Shown here piece by piece: positions 1-8,223 of a DNA stretch of 13,205 nucleotides. Source of the DNA: an uncultured Oscillospiraceae bacterium. Lineage in GTDB: Bacteria; Bacillota; Clostridia; Oscillospirales; Oscillospiraceae. Each line of letters begins with the position of its first letter. Positions within the stretch are counted from its first letter, which is position 1. Below the pieces are notes generated by a model, which had not been told where the DNA came from, searched no databases, and was given only the letters and a program-made list of their open reading frames with translations. The translations under genes were made by a program, and so were the position numbers. The stretch is taken from assembly GCA_900752285.1 (NCBI GenBank), contig CAADUW010000199.1:1-13205 (forward strand), in the 5' to 3' direction.

Positions 1-109
1 CACGGCTTCGCCGTGCCAGCTCCCCCAGAGGGGAAGCCGGGGGCGCTTCGCACCGTTCCTGCCCCCGCATTTATGGGGGAAGGGCCACGAAGCGGCAGGG
101 GGAGGCTCA
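1..109 (+). repeat. Intergenic hairpin repeat, modules A then B (copy 1)
   Basis: Module A (about 1-42) holds a small palindrome, CACGGCTTCGCCGTG, and a second hairpin around CCCCCAGAGGGG. Module B (about 61-109) holds a C-run/G-run stem closing over GCATTTATG, followed by a second GC-rich stem. The stretch from 1 to 109 is an inverted copy of about 12997-13105 with only around ten differences. The element runs right up to the secA stop codon (107-109), leaving no spacer. It carries no T-tract on the secA strand, so it is not a textbook intrinsic terminator, although it is the only structured DNA downstream of secA here. The left end is cut by the window edge. Confidence 0.8.
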
Positions 110-2875
110 GAGCTCCATTTCCTTTTCCTTATCCTTCTGCATGCAGCACTTTTTGTATTTTTTGCCGCTGCCGCAGGGGCAGGGGTCGTTGGGGCCTACC
201 TTGTGGGCCTTGTTCCGGATGGGGGCCTTCTTCACGGACTCCGAACCGGCGGCGCCGCCGGTGCCGGTTTCCTTCGCAACCTTCTCCCGCTTTACTTCCT
301 GCTGGGGCCGGAGCTGCACCAGGAACATCCGGCGGACGGTCTCCTCCTTGATGGCGTTTATCATGGCCTGGAACATCTCATAGCCTTCCTCTTTGTAGGC
401 AATCACCGGGTCATGCTGGCCGTAGGCCCGCAGACCGATGCCCTGCTTCAGATCCTCCATGGCGTCGATGTTGTCCATCCAGTATTCGTCCACCACCCGG
501 AGCATGACCACCCGCTCCAGCTCCCGCATGAGCTTTTCGCCGTAAGCGGCTTCCTTGGCGGCGTAGGTCTCCCGGGCGATTTCCGTGATGATGTCCGAAG
601 CCTGAGCGGCGTCAAGTCCCAGCAGCTGGGTGCTCCGCCCGGCAAGGGTGCCCTTGGCGAAGTAGATGCCCTCCAGCTTGGCGGCAAGAATCCGCAGTCC
701 TTCCTCGTCCACCTTTCCGCCGGAGGCGCTCAGGGCGTCGGCAACGGTGGAGCTCATGCAGCCCCGGAGCATGCCGAGAATGTTCTCCTTCAGATCCTCC
801 CCGTCCAGCACCTTCTGCCGCTGGGCATAGATGACCTCCCGCTGGGTGTTCATCACGTCGTCATATTCCAGCACGTTCTTCCGCATGCGGAAGTTCCGGC
901 TTTCCACGTTTTTCTGGGCGTTTTCCACGGCTCCGGAGAGAATTTTCGCGTCAATGGGGGTATCCTCGTCCAGACCCAGGGTGTCCATCATGCCCATGAC
1001 CCGGTCGGTGGCGAACAGCCGCATCAGGTCGTCCTGCAGGCTCAGGTAGAACCGGCTTTCGCCCGGGTCGCCCTGCCGTCCGGAACGTCCCCGGAGCTGA
1101 TTGTCGATCCGGCGGGACTCGTGGCGCTCGGTGCCGATGATGAACAGACCGCCCGCCGCCTTGACCTTCTCCGCCTCGCCGGCAATTTCCGCCTTGTGCT
1201 TTTTCAGGAGCGCGTTGTATTCCTCCCGGACCTGCAGAATGTCCGGATCCCGGGTCTCGGCGAAGGAGTCGGCTTCGGCGATCATGTCCTCGTCCAGCCC
1301 CTGCTTCCGCAGATCGCTCTTGGCCAGGAAATCCGCGTTGCCGCCCAGCATGATGTCCGTGCCCCGGCCTGCCATGTTGGTGGCGATGGTCACCGCCCCC
1401 AGCTGACCGGCCTGGGCCACGATCTGGGCCTCGGCCTCGTGGTGCTTGGCGTTCAGCACGTTGTGGGGAATGCCCTCCCGTTTCAACATCTTGCTCAGCA
1501 GCTCGCTCTTTTCGATAGAGATGGTGCCCACCAGCACCGGCTGCCCCTTGGCATGGCACTGCTTCACCTGCTCCACGATGGCGCGGAACTTGCCCGCCTC
1601 GGTTTTGTACACCACGTCCGGATGATCCTTCCGGATCACGGGACGGTTGGTGGGGATCTCCACCACGTCCAGATTGTAAATGGACTCGAACTCCTCCGCC
1701 TCGGTCAGGGCGGTGCCCGTCATGCCGGAAAGCTTGTCATAGAGCCGGAAGAAGTTCTGGAAGGTGATGGTGGCAAGGGTCTTGCTTTCCTCCGCAACCT
1801 TCACGCCCTCCTTGGCCTCGATGGCCTGATGGAGTCCCTCGTTGTACCGCCGCCCGTACATGAGCCGTCCGGTAAACTCGTCCACGATGATGACTTCCCC
1901 GTCCTTCACCACGTAGTCGATGTCCCGCTTCATAAGTCCCCGGGCTTTCATGGCCTGATTGATGTGGTGGTTCAGGGTGGCGTTCTCCGCGTCCGCCAGA
2001 TTTTCCACGCCGAAGAACTTCTCCGCCTTGGCGATGCCGCTGGCGGTCAGGGACACGGTGCGGGATTTCTCGTCCACGAAGTAGTCGCAGTCGTAGTCGT
2101 CCTGCACTTCCTTTTCGTCGGTCTTGGCAAAGACCTGCTTCCGCAGTCCGGCAACGAAGCTGTCCGCCGTCTCATAAAGCTTGGAGGAGTTTTCCCCCTT
2201 GCCGGAAATGATGAGGGGCGTCCGGGCCTCATCGATGAGAATGGAGTCCACCTCGTCCACGATGGCAAAGGCATGCTCCCGCTGGACCAGCTCCTGCTTA
2301 TAGAGGGCCATGTTGTCCCGCAGGTAGTCAAAGCCCAGCTCGTTGTTGGTGCAGTAGGTAACGTCGGCGGCGTAGGCCTCCCGCCGCTGGGCGGGGGTCA
2401 TGCCGGGGATCACCAGTCCCACGGTGAGGCCCAGAAACCGGAATACCTTGCCCATCCACTCGCTCTGGTATTTGGCCAGATAGTCGTTGACGGTGACCAC
2501 ATGGACGCCCCGACCGGTGAGGGCGTTCAGGTAGCTGGGGAGAATGGCCACCAGCGTTTTTCCTTCGCCGGTTTTCATTTCCGCGATGCGCCCCTGATGG
2601 AGCACAATGCCGCCCAGCAGCTGCACCGGGTAGGGGCGCAGACCGATGACCCGGTCGGAAGCCTCCCGGATGACGGCAAAGGCCTCCGGCAGCAGATCGT
2701 CCAGCTCCGCCCCGTCCTTCAGCCGCCGCTTGAGCTCGGGGGTTTTCGCCCGCAGCTTGTCGTCCGACAGCGCCTTCATGGGCGCCTCCAGCTCCAGAAT
2801 CTGATCCAGCAGAGGCTGAAGCTTCCTGATCTCCCGCTGAGAGCGGGTGCCGAAAATCTTATCCAATAAACCCAT
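107..2875 (-). CDS. secA: SecA preprotein translocase ATPase
   Basis: This is the ATP-driven motor that pushes unfolded preproteins through the SecYEG channel at the cytoplasmic face of the membrane. It has 922 residues, at the long end of the usual 800-900. Visible motifs are the Walker A MKTGEGKT (about 100-107), the DEAD-type DEVD (about 207-210), a downstream [14 protein letters not shown] motor motif, and [13 protein letters not shown]. The C-terminal SEC-C zinc-binding tail [18 protein letters not shown] (about 894-911) is intact, with Cys at 899, 901, 910 and 911; this tail binds SecB or ribosomes in other bacteria. I chose ATG 2875 because MGLLDKIFG is a typical SecA N-terminus and AAAGGA (2886-2891) lies 10 nt upstream. 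The frame stays open for 40 more codons, but these are low-complexity and overlap the promoter. The gene is monocistronic in appearance. Confidence 0.98.
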   Translation of the reverse strand: MGLLDKIFGTRSQREIRKLQPLLDQILELEAPMKALSDDKLRAKTPELKRRLKDGAELDDLLPEAFAVIREASDRVIGLRPYPVQLLGGIVLHQGRIAEMKTGEGKTLVAILPSYLNALTGRGVHVVTVNDYLAKYQSEWMGKVFRFLGLTVGLVIPGMTPAQRREAYAADVTYCTNNELGFDYLRDNMALYKQELVQREHAFAIVDEVDSILIDEARTPLIISGKGENSSKLYETADSFVAGLRKQVFAKTDEKEVQDDYDCDYFVDEKSRTVSLTASGIAKAEKFFGVENLADAENATLNHHINQAMKARGLMKRDIDYVVKDGEVIIVDEFTGRLMYGRRYNEGLHQAIEAKEGVKVAEESKTLATITFQNFFRLYDKLSGMTGTALTEAEEFESIYNLDVVEIPTNRPVIRKDHPDVVYKTEAGKFRAIVEQVKQCHAKGQPVLVGTISIEKSELLSKMLKREGIPHNVLNAKHHEAEAQIVAQAGQLGAVTIATNMAGRGTDIMLGGNADFLAKSDLRKQGLDEDMIAEADSFAETRDPDILQVREEYNALLKKHKAEIAGEAEKVKAAGGLFIIGTERHESRRIDNQLRGRSGRQGDPGESRFYLSLQDDLMRLFATDRVMGMMDTLGLDEDTPIDAKILSGAVENAQKNVESRNFRMRKNVLEYDDVMNTQREVIYAQRQKVLDGEDLKENILGMLRGCMSSTVADALSASGGKVDEEGLRILAAKLEGIYFAKGTLAGRSTQLLGLDAAQASDIITEIARETYAAKEAAYGEKLMRELERVVMLRVVDEYWMDNIDAMEDLKQGIGLRAYGQHDPVIAYKEEGYEMFQAMINAIKEETVRRMFLVQLRPQQEVKREKVAKETGTGGAAGSESVKKAPIRNKAHKVGPNDPCPCGSGKKYKKCCMQKDKEKEMEL

Positions 2876-2898
2876 GGCAAAATCATCCTTTGATCCTG

Positions 2899-2913
2899 TG
2901 CCCGGAAAGGGCA
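2899..2913 (-). promoter_or_regulatory. Small hairpin in the secA 5' leader
   Basis: TGCCC and GGGCA form a perfect 5-bp stem around a 5-nt loop. It lies between the secA -10 element and the Shine-Dalgarno, ending 7 nt before AAAGGA. The stem is short and a regulatory role is only possible. It does not resemble the SecM arrest system, since there is no small upstream gene here. Confidence 0.35.
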
Positions 2914-2923
2914 TATTTTCTTC

Positions 2924-2952
2924 ATTATAGCATACGAAAAACAAAAAATACA
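2924..2952 (-). promoter_or_regulatory. Promoter of secA (extended -10)
   Basis: On the minus strand a perfect TATAAT (2924-2929) is preceded by TGC, which makes an extended -10. The hexamer 17 bp upstream (2947-2952, TGTATT) is a poor -35, which extended -10 promoters tolerate. The surrounding DNA is unusually AT-rich for this window. Predicted transcription starts near 2917, giving a leader of about 40 nt. Confidence 0.65.
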
Positions 2953-2976
2953 GAGGAAAAAGAAATCTAAAGAAAA

Positions 2977-3150
2977 TCCTAAGGCAGCACCGCACAATTC
3001 GTCAAGAAGTCTCAGGCAGGATTTTTGTTCCAATTCAAAGTTCCGAAAATGGAGGAATACTGTATGTATTTCCCATTTTCGGAACTGCGGAAGTGGGGCA
3101 AAAAGACGGCTGAGACTCGCAGACGCAATTATGCGGTGTTGCCCTAAGGA
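2977..3150. mobile_element. MITE-like element with about 40-bp terminal inverted repeats
   Basis: The left end (2977-3018) and the reverse complement of the right end (about 3109-3150) align as TCCTAAGGCAGCACCGCA and TCCTTAGGGCAACACCGCA, then AATT, CGTC and AGTCTCAG in the same order. Inside is a strong hairpin with a perfect 12-bp stem (3041-3052 with 3073-3084). It is 174 bp long and has no coding capacity, so any mobility would have to be driven in trans. A shorter relative lies at 5699-5770. It sits just upstream of the secA promoter. No clear target-site duplication can be picked out beyond the TCCT/AGGA ends. Confidence 0.7.
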
Positions 3151-3170
3151 AGCTCTTTCACCGGCCTGCA

Positions 3171-3220
3171 GGGGGCGGACATCGTTCCCCGGTCCCATTC
3201 AACGGGGGGATTCCCACGCC
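3171..3220 (+). repeat. Module C of the intergenic repeat family (solo copy)
   Basis: This 50-bp stretch beginning GGGGGCGGACATCGTTCCCC and ending GGATTCCCACGCC matches 6813-6862 directly and 8350-8401 in reverse. It begins about 20 bp after the MITE-like element and lies downstream of the P-type ATPase stop. Modules A and B are absent, so it looks like an end fragment of the larger element. CCGGTCCC can pair with GGGACCGG just beyond it (to about 3236), but no T-tract follows on the ATPase strand. Confidence 0.7.
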
Positions 3221-3298
3221 GGGAAAGGGGACCGGCCCGGAACATTTCCGGCGGCAGATTTGCCGCATCTGCGGTGGAAAACGTGCCTTTCCGCCGGT

Positions 3299-5680
3299 TT
3301 ACCGCTTTTTCCCAAACTTTCCCCTTATCCTTGCGCAGACCCGGTCGCCGAAGTCAAAGACCCGCTGGATGGCGAAGAAGACCGTGGGGGTCATGAGCAG
3401 AAGGGTCAGCATCAGCAGCAGGCTGGCATTTGTGCCTGCCCGGAGGGACAGCGGCTCGCCCAGAGCCGTGAAGCACACCACCAGCCCCGCCGCCATGGCG
3501 GCCCACAGGAATTTGCGGAACAGGTCAAAGGGCTTGCACACCTGAAACAGCACCATGAGCCCCACGGTGCCCAGAATGGCGGCACAGACCGAGCCGGTTT
3601 CCCCGGCGCTGAGGCCGAACACCTGCCGGAAGGCCTGACAGATCAGCACGGCGAATACGTTGGTCAGTCCGCCCGGGAAGGCTCTGCGCAGAACCTCCGG
3701 CAGAAACCGCCCCTGAATCCGGTCGTACCTTGGCTCCAGCGTCAGCAGGAACGAGGGCAGCCCGATGGTAAGTCCGGAGATCACCGTCAGGTGAATGGGC
3801 TCCAGCGGGTAGGGCCAGGTGGTGAACAGGGTGATGAGGGACAGGAACAGAGAGAAAATATTTTTCACCAGGAACAGCGCCGCCGCCCGCTGGATGTTGT
3901 TGATGACCCGGCGGCCCTCGGCTACCACCCCCGGCATGGCGGGGAACTGGTTGTCAAGAAGCACCAGTGAGGCGATCTGGCTGGCGGCCTGCGCCCCGGA
4001 GGCCATGGCTACGGAGCAGTCCGCCTGCTTCATGGCCAGCAGATCGTTGACGCCGTCGCCGGTCATGGCCACGGTGTGCCCCGCCTTCTGGAAGGCGGCT
4101 ATCAGCCGCCGCTTCTGCTCCGGGGTCACCCGGCCGAACACGGTGTACTCCGGGGCCCGGGCGTAGTCCGCGTCGGTTTGCAGGGTGGAGGCGTCCAGAA
4201 ATTTTTCCGTGTCCGGAATGCCCGCCTCCCGGGCGATCCGGGCGGCGGTCTCCGGATTGTCGCCGGAGATCACCCGGACGGAGACCCCCTGCCGGGCAAA
4301 GTAGGAGAAGGTATCCTTGGCGCCCTCCCGCAGAGGGCTGCTCAGCAGGATCAGGGCCAGAGGGGTCAGGGCTTCCTCATTCAGTTTTCCGTAGGAGATC
4401 TCCTCCCCGTCCCCCGCCGCCAGCAGCACCCGGTAGCCCTGCTCGGTCCAGGCGGACACCTGGGGGGCGATCTCCGGGAACCGGCTGCCGAGAATGTACT
4501 CCGGCGCGCCGACCACCATGGTTTCCCCGCTGTCAAAGCCGCACCCGGTCCACTTGGTTTCCGGAGAGAAGGGTACCCGGTTTACTGCCGTCAGCTTCGT
4601 TTCCCCGGAGAACAGCTCTGCCATGGCCTTCGCCGTAGCGTTGTCCGGTTCGGCGGTGCCGTACATGGCGGTGAGCATATCCTGTAAATGCTCGGGGGAC
4701 ATTTCCGTCAGAGGTATGAGGTTCTCCACCTCCATGGTGGGCTCGGTGATGGTGCCGGTCTTGTCCACACACAGCACGTCCACCCGGGCAAGAGTCTCGA
4801 TGCAGTTCCAGTCCTGCACCAGCACGTTCTGTTTGCTCAGCTTCCGGGTGGAAACCGCCAGCGCCACACTGGTCAGCAGATACAGTCCCTCGGGAATCAT
4901 GCCTGTGAGGGCTGCCACGGTGCCCTCGGCGCTGGCCCGGAGACCCAGAGACAGAACCCTGTATTCCTGATAAAACAGAATGGAACCGATGGGCACGAGG
5001 GCAATGCCGATGCAGAGGATCAGCCGGTCCAGCGAGCGCATCATGCCGCCCTTCCGGGCACGGGGATGGGACTTTGCCTGCCGGGACAGCCGGGCGGCGG
5101 AGCTGGCTTCGCCCACGGCGGTCATTTCCGCCAGACCCTCGCCCGCGACGACCACGGAACCGGAGACAAGCGGGTCTCCCGGATGCTTTTCCACGCTGTC
5201 GCTTTCACCGGTCAGGAGGGATTCATCCGCCCACAGCAGTCCCGCCCGGAGAATGCCGTCCCCGGGGATCTGATCGCCCTGCCGGAACCGGGCAAGGTCG
5301 TCCCGGACCAGTTCCTCCGGCGGGACCTCCTTCAGCGCCCCGTCCCGCAGAACGGTGACCGGACGCCGGGCCACGAGGGCAAGGGAGTCCACCGCACGCT
5401 TGGCGCGCAGCTCCTGAATAATGCCGATGACCGTGTTCACCACCACCACGCCCAGAAAGCCCATGTTCATCACGGTGGAGTGGGCAACCAGCAGCAGCAC
5501 GGCGAGAATCAGGAAAATCAGATTGAAGAAGGTGAAAATGTGGGTCAGTACGATCTGGGCGCCGGTCTTGCCCACCGGGCTCTGAACCCCCGCCGCCAGT
5601 CCCGCCTCCGCCCGCTCCCGGGCCTGCTCAGAGCTGAGTCCCAGCGCCGGGTCTGCGTGGAAAAATTCCGGATCTTCCAT
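3299..5680 (-). CDS. CtpE-like P-type cation-transporting ATPase
   Basis: This is a membrane ATPase that moves a metal cation using a phospho-aspartate intermediate. It has 793 residues. In order it shows an N-terminal actuator region with TGES (about 157-160), a TM4 motif MIPEGL (about 262-266), the phosphorylation site DKTGTIT (Asp about 306), KWTG in the nucleotide domain (about 375-378), the hinge TGDGVNDLLAMK (about 539-550), and hydrophobic segments near 45-90, 218-278 and 600-770. There is no N-terminal heavy-metal CxxC domain. The layout and the TM4 neighbourhood resemble mycobacterial CtpE, reported to import calcium, rather than copper or zinc pumps; the substrate is inferred. The phosphorylation loop has Ile where most members have Leu. 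ATG 5680 follows GAGG (5690-5693) at 9 nt. No convincing promoter is visible, because the leader is occupied by a repeat. Flanking genes give no functional link. Confidence 0.93.
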   Translation of the reverse strand: MEDPEFFHADPALGLSSEQARERAEAGLAAGVQSPVGKTGAQIVLTHIFTFFNLIFLILAVLLLVAHSTVMNMGFLGVVVVNTVIGIIQELRAKRAVDSLALVARRPVTVLRDGALKEVPPEELVRDDLARFRQGDQIPGDGILRAGLLWADESLLTGESDSVEKHPGDPLVSGSVVVAGEGLAEMTAVGEASSAARLSRQAKSHPRARKGGMMRSLDRLILCIGIALVPIGSILFYQEYRVLSLGLRASAEGTVAALTGMIPEGLYLLTSVALAVSTRKLSKQNVLVQDWNCIETLARVDVLCVDKTGTITEPTMEVENLIPLTEMSPEHLQDMLTAMYGTAEPDNATAKAMAELFSGETKLTAVNRVPFSPETKWTGCGFDSGETMVVGAPEYILGSRFPEIAPQVSAWTEQGYRVLLAAGDGEEISYGKLNEEALTPLALILLSSPLREGAKDTFSYFARQGVSVRVISGDNPETAARIAREAGIPDTEKFLDASTLQTDADYARAPEYTVFGRVTPEQKRRLIAAFQKAGHTVAMTGDGVNDLLAMKQADCSVAMASGAQAASQIASLVLLDNQFPAMPGVVAEGRRVINNIQRAAALFLVKNIFSLFLSLITLFTTWPYPLEPIHLTVISGLTIGLPSFLLTLEPRYDRIQGRFLPEVLRRAFPGGLTNVFAVLICQAFRQVFGLSAGETGSVCAAILGTVGLMVLFQVCKPFDLFRKFLWAAMAAGLVVCFTALGEPLSLRAGTNASLLLMLTLLLMTPTVFFAIQRVFDFGDRVCARIRGKFGKKR

Positions 5681-5698
5681 AAAAAATTACCTCGGTTC

Positions 5699-5770
5699 TT
5701 TCGGCACCGCCGCACAATTGCGTCTGCCAGTCTCTGCCGCCTTTTTGCCGAATTGCGCGGTGCTGCCTTT
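5699..5770. mobile_element. Short MITE-like element, internally deleted relative of 2977-3150
   Basis: The first 50 or so bases match the right arm of the 2977-3150 element in reverse: CACAATTGCGTCTGC, AGTCTC, GCCG, CTTTTTGCC occur in the same order. The right end then consists of only the terminal repeat AATTGCGCGGTGCTGCC. The central hairpin of the longer copy is missing. It lies just upstream of the P-type ATPase Shine-Dalgarno, so it would be transcribed as part of that gene's leader and could fold there. Confidence 0.65.
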
Positions 5771-5834
5771 ATTTTCCCTGAATCAACAGGATAAACAGCA
5801 GTTGGGAAAGTTGACAGTTCCGAAAAGCCGTTCC

Positions 5835-5912
5835 CTTTGGCTCTCCCGCTAAGGGAAGCGCAGTTGCGGCTGAGAGGGTTCCCGCCGCTGCGGCGGGAGA
5901 ATCCGCCTGGAT
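5835..5912 (-). repeat. Module A-type repeat fragment
   Basis: Read on the minus strand, this has the CCGCCGCAGCGG tail of module B, then AACCCTCTCAG, then a GCTCTCCC-type hairpin, the order seen at 6741-6813. The first palindrome is diverged (GCCGCAACTGCGC instead of CACGGCTTCGCCGTG). Modules B and C are not present in full. Confidence 0.55.
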
Positions 5913-5930
5913 AAGGTGTCATTCTGACCA

Positions 5931-5953
5931 AAGGGAATGCCTCCGGCAGGATT
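5931..5953 (+). repeat. 23-bp perfect repeat D, copy 1
   Basis: AAGGGAATGCCTCCGGCAGG plus ATT is found again, perfectly and in reverse, at 8589-8611. This copy lies 20 bp downstream of the thiamine pyrophosphokinase stop codon. Both copies have CATTCTGA or its complement nearby, which suggests they are pieces of a longer dispersed repeat. Confidence 0.65.
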
Positions 5954-5973
5954 CTGTGGGTGAATGTACCGGG

Positions 5974-6621
5974 TCACGAAGGCATGCGCAGGGGGCTATC
6001 AGCCGCCCGCCCGTTTCTTTCCCACATGACGATCAGGCTTCCGTCCCGGACGGAGATTTCTGCCGGGGCGCCGGTGAAGCGGTTGCTGACGCCAAGAGGG
6101 AAGTCCGGCGTCAGTTCGCCGTCCTCCAGTTCATAGCTGAGCCCGTGAATCCGGACGCCCCGGGCGGGAGCGCCCATACAGAATACGGACACCGTGCCGG
6201 AAAGTCCCGCCGGGAACGTGAGATGGTCATTTTGGAGGCCGGTCACAAGATAGTCCTTCCCCACCAGCGTGCCCCGGGCGCCGTGGCGGGTGAGAAACAG
6301 CAGCAGCTGCAAATTTGCCAGCAGCATATCCGGGCGCTTTCCGTCCAGCGCCCCGTAGAGCACGAACTCCCGGTATCCCCGGCGGAGTCCCTCCCGGACG
6401 GCCAGCATGGAGTCCGTGTCATCCTTCCGGGTGGGGAATACGTTGGCCCCCCGGGGCACGTAGCCCAGAGAGTCAAAGTCCCCCATGACGCACCCGGGGG
6501 AAAGTCCCAGCGCCTGAACCGTCAGAAGCCCCCGGTCCGCCGCGATCACAAAGTCATCCGCCGGAACCGGCTCCCAGAGTCCGGAAAATTCCCCGGCGCA
6601 GAAAATCACACATTTCCCCAT
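5974..6621 (-). CDS. Thiamine pyrophosphokinase
   Basis: This cytoplasmic enzyme transfers pyrophosphate from ATP to thiamine, giving thiamine diphosphate. From ATG 6621 it has 215 residues, the usual family length. Motifs seen are AADRG (about 28-32), GDFDS (47-51), KDDTD (66-70), the nucleotide-site stretch GALDGKRPDMLLAN (90-103) and SNRF (179-182) in the C-terminal thiamine-binding domain. Most relatives have GGRxDH in the fourth motif; here it is GKRPDM, so the usual His is Met. A longer start at ATG 6651 is possible and would add MRKKNGGLWG. I prefer 6621 because a possible -10 element overlaps the upstream ATG and MGKCVIFCAG begins at the expected first strand. The Shine-Dalgarno (GGGGG, 10 nt upstream) is poor. 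The gene stands alone, not beside other thiamine genes, which fits a salvage role. Confidence 0.93.
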   Translation of the reverse strand: MGKCVIFCAGEFSGLWEPVPADDFVIAADRGLLTVQALGLSPGCVMGDFDSLGYVPRGANVFPTRKDDTDSMLAVREGLRRGYREFVLYGALDGKRPDMLLANLQLLLFLTRHGARGTLVGKDYLVTGLQNDHLTFPAGLSGTVSVFCMGAPARGVRIHGLSYELEDGELTPDFPLGVSNRFTGAPAEISVRDGSLIVMWERNGRAADSPLRMPS

Positions 6622-6649
6622 TCCCCATAAGCCCCCGTTCTTTTTCCTC

Positions 6650-6658
6650 ATTCTACCA
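6650..6658 (-). promoter_or_regulatory. Possible extended -10 promoter of the thiamine pyrophosphokinase gene
   Basis: TGG followed by TAGAAT (6650-6655) on the minus strand resembles an extended -10 with one mismatch. There is no good -35 (the region upstream is a T-rich run). If used, transcription would start near 6643, downstream of the ATG at 6651, which supports translation from 6621. Confidence 0.35.
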
Positions 6659-6740
6659 CAACCGCAGAAAAAGAAAACGAATAAACTATGAAATCTTTCC
6701 GATTTTCAGACAGTGACGGATTTTTGTCAGGAAATACGTC

Positions 6741-6863
6741 CCCTCCGCCGCAGCGGGGATGGCCCTCTCAGTCACGGCTTCGCCGTCCCAGCCCTCCCAA
6801 AGGGAGAGCCAAGGGGGGCGGACATCGTTCCCCGCTCCCGTTCAGCCGGGGGATTCCCACGGC
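6741..6863 (+). repeat. Modular intergenic repeat, end of B plus A plus C
   Basis: It starts with CCTCCGCCGCAGCGG (the end of module B). Then comes module A with CTCTCAGTCACGGCTTCGCC and the hairpin CCCTCCCAAAGGGAG. Then module C runs from about 6813 to 6862 (GGGGGGCGGACATCGTTCCCC to GGATTCCCAC). It fixes the order B-A-C for the family. It ends a few bases before the murA terminator. Confidence 0.75.
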
Positions 6864-6868
6864 GCCGC

Positions 6869-6902
6869 AAAAAACCGCCCCCTCGGTTTTTCGAGGGGGC
6901 GG
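6869..6902 (-). terminator. Intrinsic terminator of murA
   Basis: On the minus strand CCGCCCCCTCG (6892-6902) pairs perfectly with CGAGGGGGCGG (6875-6885) across a 6-nt A-rich loop and is followed directly by TTTTTT. It starts 6 bp after the murA stop codon. This is a textbook rho-independent terminator. Confidence 0.93.
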
Positions 6903-6908
6903 GGATGT

Positions 6909-8174
6909 TCAGTCTTCCATTCGCCTGATGTCCGCACCGAGGGCAGTGAACTTGCCGATCAGGTCTTCATAGCCCCGCTCCACAAAGTGGATCTGATCCA
7001 CGGTGGTCACGCCCTGAGCGGCCAGTCCGGCAATCACCAGCGCCGCTCCTGCCCGCAGATCATGGGCGCAGACGGAGGAGCCGTACAGGGTTTCCACGCC
7101 CTGCACCATGGCGGTCTTGCCGGTGATGTGAATGTTGGCGCCCATGCTTTCCAGTTCCGTGCAGTAGCCGAAGAACCGGGTCTCGTAGACGCTTTCGGTC
7201 AGGCGGCTGATGCCCTGCGCCAGAGACATACACACGCAGATCTGTGCCTGCATATCCGTGGGGAAGCCGGGATAGGGTTGGGTCTTTACCGTGGTGCGCT
7301 TCAGTCTGCCGGTGCTGATGACCCGGACGGCGTCGTCATAGGGGATGACCCGGGCGCCCATTTCCTGCAATTTGGAGGTGATGCACTCCAGATGCTTGGG
7401 GATGACTCCGGCTACCAGCACGTTGCCGCCCACGGCAGTGACTGCCGCCATGTAGGTGCCCGCTTCGATCTGGTCGGGGATGATGGTATAGGTGCCGCCG
7501 TGGAGGGCGTTGACCCCCCGGATCTTCACCGTATCCGTGCCCGCACCGGTGATCCGGGCGCCCATGGTGTTCAGAAAGTTGGCAAGATCCACAATGTGGG
7601 GTTCCTTGGCGGCGTTTTCGATCACCGTCTGGCCGGGAAGCAGGGTGGAGGCCAGCATGATGTTCACCGTGGCGCCCACGCTGGCGATGTCCAGCGAGAC
7701 CCGGGCGCCCATAAGTCCGTTTTCGCCGGGCTTCAGGGCCACATAATCCTCGGTTTCGTCCACGTCCGCCCCCAGCGCCTCAAAGCCCTTGATGTGCTGG
7801 TCAATGGGGCGGGAGGCAAAGTTGCAGCCGCCGGGCAGATCTACGTGGGCCCGGCCGTACCGCCCCAGCAGGGCGCCCATCAGGTAATAGCTGGCCCGCA
7901 TTTTCCGGACCAGACTGCCGTCGGGCTGGGTGCACTGCACTTCGGTGCAGTCGATCTCCACCACATGCCGCTCGGGGATCCGGATCCGGGCGCCCATTTC
8001 CTCCAGAATATCCAGAAGGATCCGCACATCGGAAATATCGGGAACATTTTCGATCCGGCAGATCCCGCTGACCAGCAGCGCCGCCGGAAGAATCGCCACG
8101 GCCGCGTTCTTCGCGCCGCTGATATTCACGGTACCGTTCAGCGGATGTCCGCCGCAAATTTCATATATGGCCAA
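6909..8174 (-). CDS. murA: UDP-N-acetylglucosamine 1-carboxyvinyltransferase (MurA)
   Basis: This cytoplasmic enzyme transfers enolpyruvate from phosphoenolpyruvate to UDP-GlcNAc, the first committed step of peptidoglycan synthesis and the fosfomycin target. It has 421 residues, normal for the family. Seen in the sequence: ISGAKNA with Lys22 and Asn23 for substrate binding, LPGGCNFASRP with the active-site Cys at 117 (so fosfomycin-sensitive in principle), FPTDMQAQ with the catalytic Asp near 307, and DLRAGAAL near the C-terminus. The start codon is TTG at 8174; GGAGAGGA ends 6 nt upstream and no in-frame ATG fits the conserved N-terminus. Low-GC Firmicutes often carry two MurA copies; which of the two this is cannot be told here. 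It has its own promoter (8224-8252) and terminator (6869-6902), so it is a single-gene unit. Confidence 0.97.
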   Translation of the reverse strand: MAIYEICGGHPLNGTVNISGAKNAAVAILPAALLVSGICRIENVPDISDVRILLDILEEMGARIRIPERHVVEIDCTEVQCTQPDGSLVRKMRASYYLMGALLGRYGRAHVDLPGGCNFASRPIDQHIKGFEALGADVDETEDYVALKPGENGLMGARVSLDIASVGATVNIMLASTLLPGQTVIENAAKEPHIVDLANFLNTMGARITGAGTDTVKIRGVNALHGGTYTIIPDQIEAGTYMAAVTAVGGNVLVAGVIPKHLECITSKLQEMGARVIPYDDAVRVISTGRLKRTTVKTQPYPGFPTDMQAQICVCMSLAQGISRLTESVYETRFFGYCTELESMGANIHITGKTAMVQGVETLYGSSVCAHDLRAGAALVIAGLAAQGVTTVDQIHFVERGYEDLIGKFTALGADIRRMED

Positions 8175-8223
8175 GGATGATCCTCTCCCCGCAAATATAG
8201 GATAAAATTACACATGTTCTGCA

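Noticed and set aside
203..2869. 888-codon open frame on the plus strand across secA
   Set aside because: It is fully antisense to an intact secA. GC-rich codon bias removes stops from the opposite strand. Its product is rich in His, Gly and Leu with no domain.
2876..2995. 40-codon N-terminal extension of secA
   Set aside because: It runs through the Shine-Dalgarno, the leader hairpin and the -10 element, and is unlike any SecA N-terminus.
3236..3280. Hairpin GCGGCA/TGCCGC as terminator of the P-type ATPase
   Set aside because: The stem is only 6 bp and is not followed by T residues on the ATPase strand.
4688..5794. 368-codon plus-strand frame across the P-type ATPase
   Set aside because: It is antisense to the conserved phosphorylation and actuator region, with no recognisable domain.
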